Shown: piece after piece, positions 5,183-5,213 of the stretch | How the letters are laid out: every line of letters begins with the position of its first letter | Numbering within the stretch: the first letter of the stretch is position 1 | From: Spirochaetaceae bacterium | GTDB taxonomy: Bacteria; Spirochaetota; Spirochaetia; SZUA-6; Fen-1364 | Reading direction: 5' to 3' | DNA: 5,213 nucleotides | NCBI GenBank assembly: GCA_003154555.1 | Contig: PMDT01000280.1 | Coordinates: 17,784 to 22,996 of the forward strand | The notes under the pieces: model-generated | Seen by the model: the letters and a program-made list of their open reading frames with translations, nothing else | What the model was told of the DNA's origin: nothing | Database searches by the model: none | Translations under genes and position numbers: made by a program

Positions 5183-5213
5183 ATGGCCAAGAAAATCTAT
5201 GTCGGCAACATGA
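5183..5213 (+). CDS. RRM-domain RNA-binding protein, N-terminal fragment
   Basis: Only the first ten codons are in the window: MAKKIYVGNM. KIYVGNM is a textbook RNP2 motif (hydrophobic-aromatic-hydrophobic-Gly-Asn-Leu/Met), the first beta strand of an RNA recognition motif, and starting within a few residues of the methionine is typical of the small single-RRM proteins (roughly 80-110 residues) of cyanobacteria and several proteobacterial groups. Those proteins bind single-stranded RNA, and cyanobacterial members are known to be induced by cold. The ATG at 5183 is supported by AGGGGG six bases upstream and by an in-frame stop at 5141-5143 that excludes an earlier start. The strong promoter at 4794-4822 and the long leader probably drive this gene. 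Identification rests on a very short stretch, but motif position and ribosome site agree well. Confidence 0.82.
   Translation, partial: MAKKIYVGNM

Noticed and set aside
1..5213. Search for CRISPR arrays, tRNA/rRNA genes, insertion-sequence ends, attachment sites and toxin-antitoxin pairs
   Set aside because: No regularly spaced repeats, cloverleaf with CCA end, transposase frame, long terminal inverted repeats or paired small operon was seen. The small minus-strand gene stands alone.

Overview
The window comes from a GC-rich bacterial chromosome. The families present (SNF2 ATPase with a SWIM partner, KamA-type aminomutase, a J-domain protein with an extra C-terminal domain, a DUF475/TerC membrane protein and an RRM protein) suggest a Gram-negative of deltaproteobacterial or similar grade. 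That placement is a guess from the family mix. No ribosomal, tRNA, insertion-sequence, phage or CRISPR signal is visible, and the region reads as ordinary chromosome.

Layout, left to right. (1) 1-252, plus strand: the C-terminal end of a SNF2-family ATPase. (2) 257-1120, plus strand: a SWIM zinc-finger protein four bases downstream, clearly in the same operon. (3) 1121-1228: a convergent gap with no convincing terminator. (4) 1229-2263 (up to 2299), minus strand: a compact radical-SAM/PLP lysine 2,3-aminomutase-like enzyme. (5) 2397-3335, minus strand: a J-domain protein with a long lysine-rich linker and a conserved-looking C-terminal domain, upstream of the aminomutase on the same strand. 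(6) 3336-3458: a divergent intergenic region with a possible promoter for the J-domain gene. (7) 3459-4421, plus strand: a DUF475/TerC-superfamily membrane protein. (8) 4426-4704, minus strand: a 92-residue protein of unknown function, convergent with the membrane protein and starting at GTG behind a good Shine-Dalgarno sequence. (9) 4705-5182: a 478-base region without a credible protein gene, holding a near-consensus sigma-70 promoter and a long, structured leader. (10) 5183 to the end, plus strand: the first ten codons of an RRM-type RNA-binding protein.

The SNF2 and SWIM genes are a recognised bacterial pairing. The other genes have no obvious shared pathway. The most interesting non-coding signal is the leader of about 350 bases in front of the RRM gene. 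A stretch at 5040-5051 can pair with the whole Shine-Dalgarno sequence at 5166-5177, and several hairpins lie around and between these two arms. This suggests translation of the RRM gene is switched by RNA structure, perhaps by temperature or by the protein itself. That is inference and has not been folded computationally.
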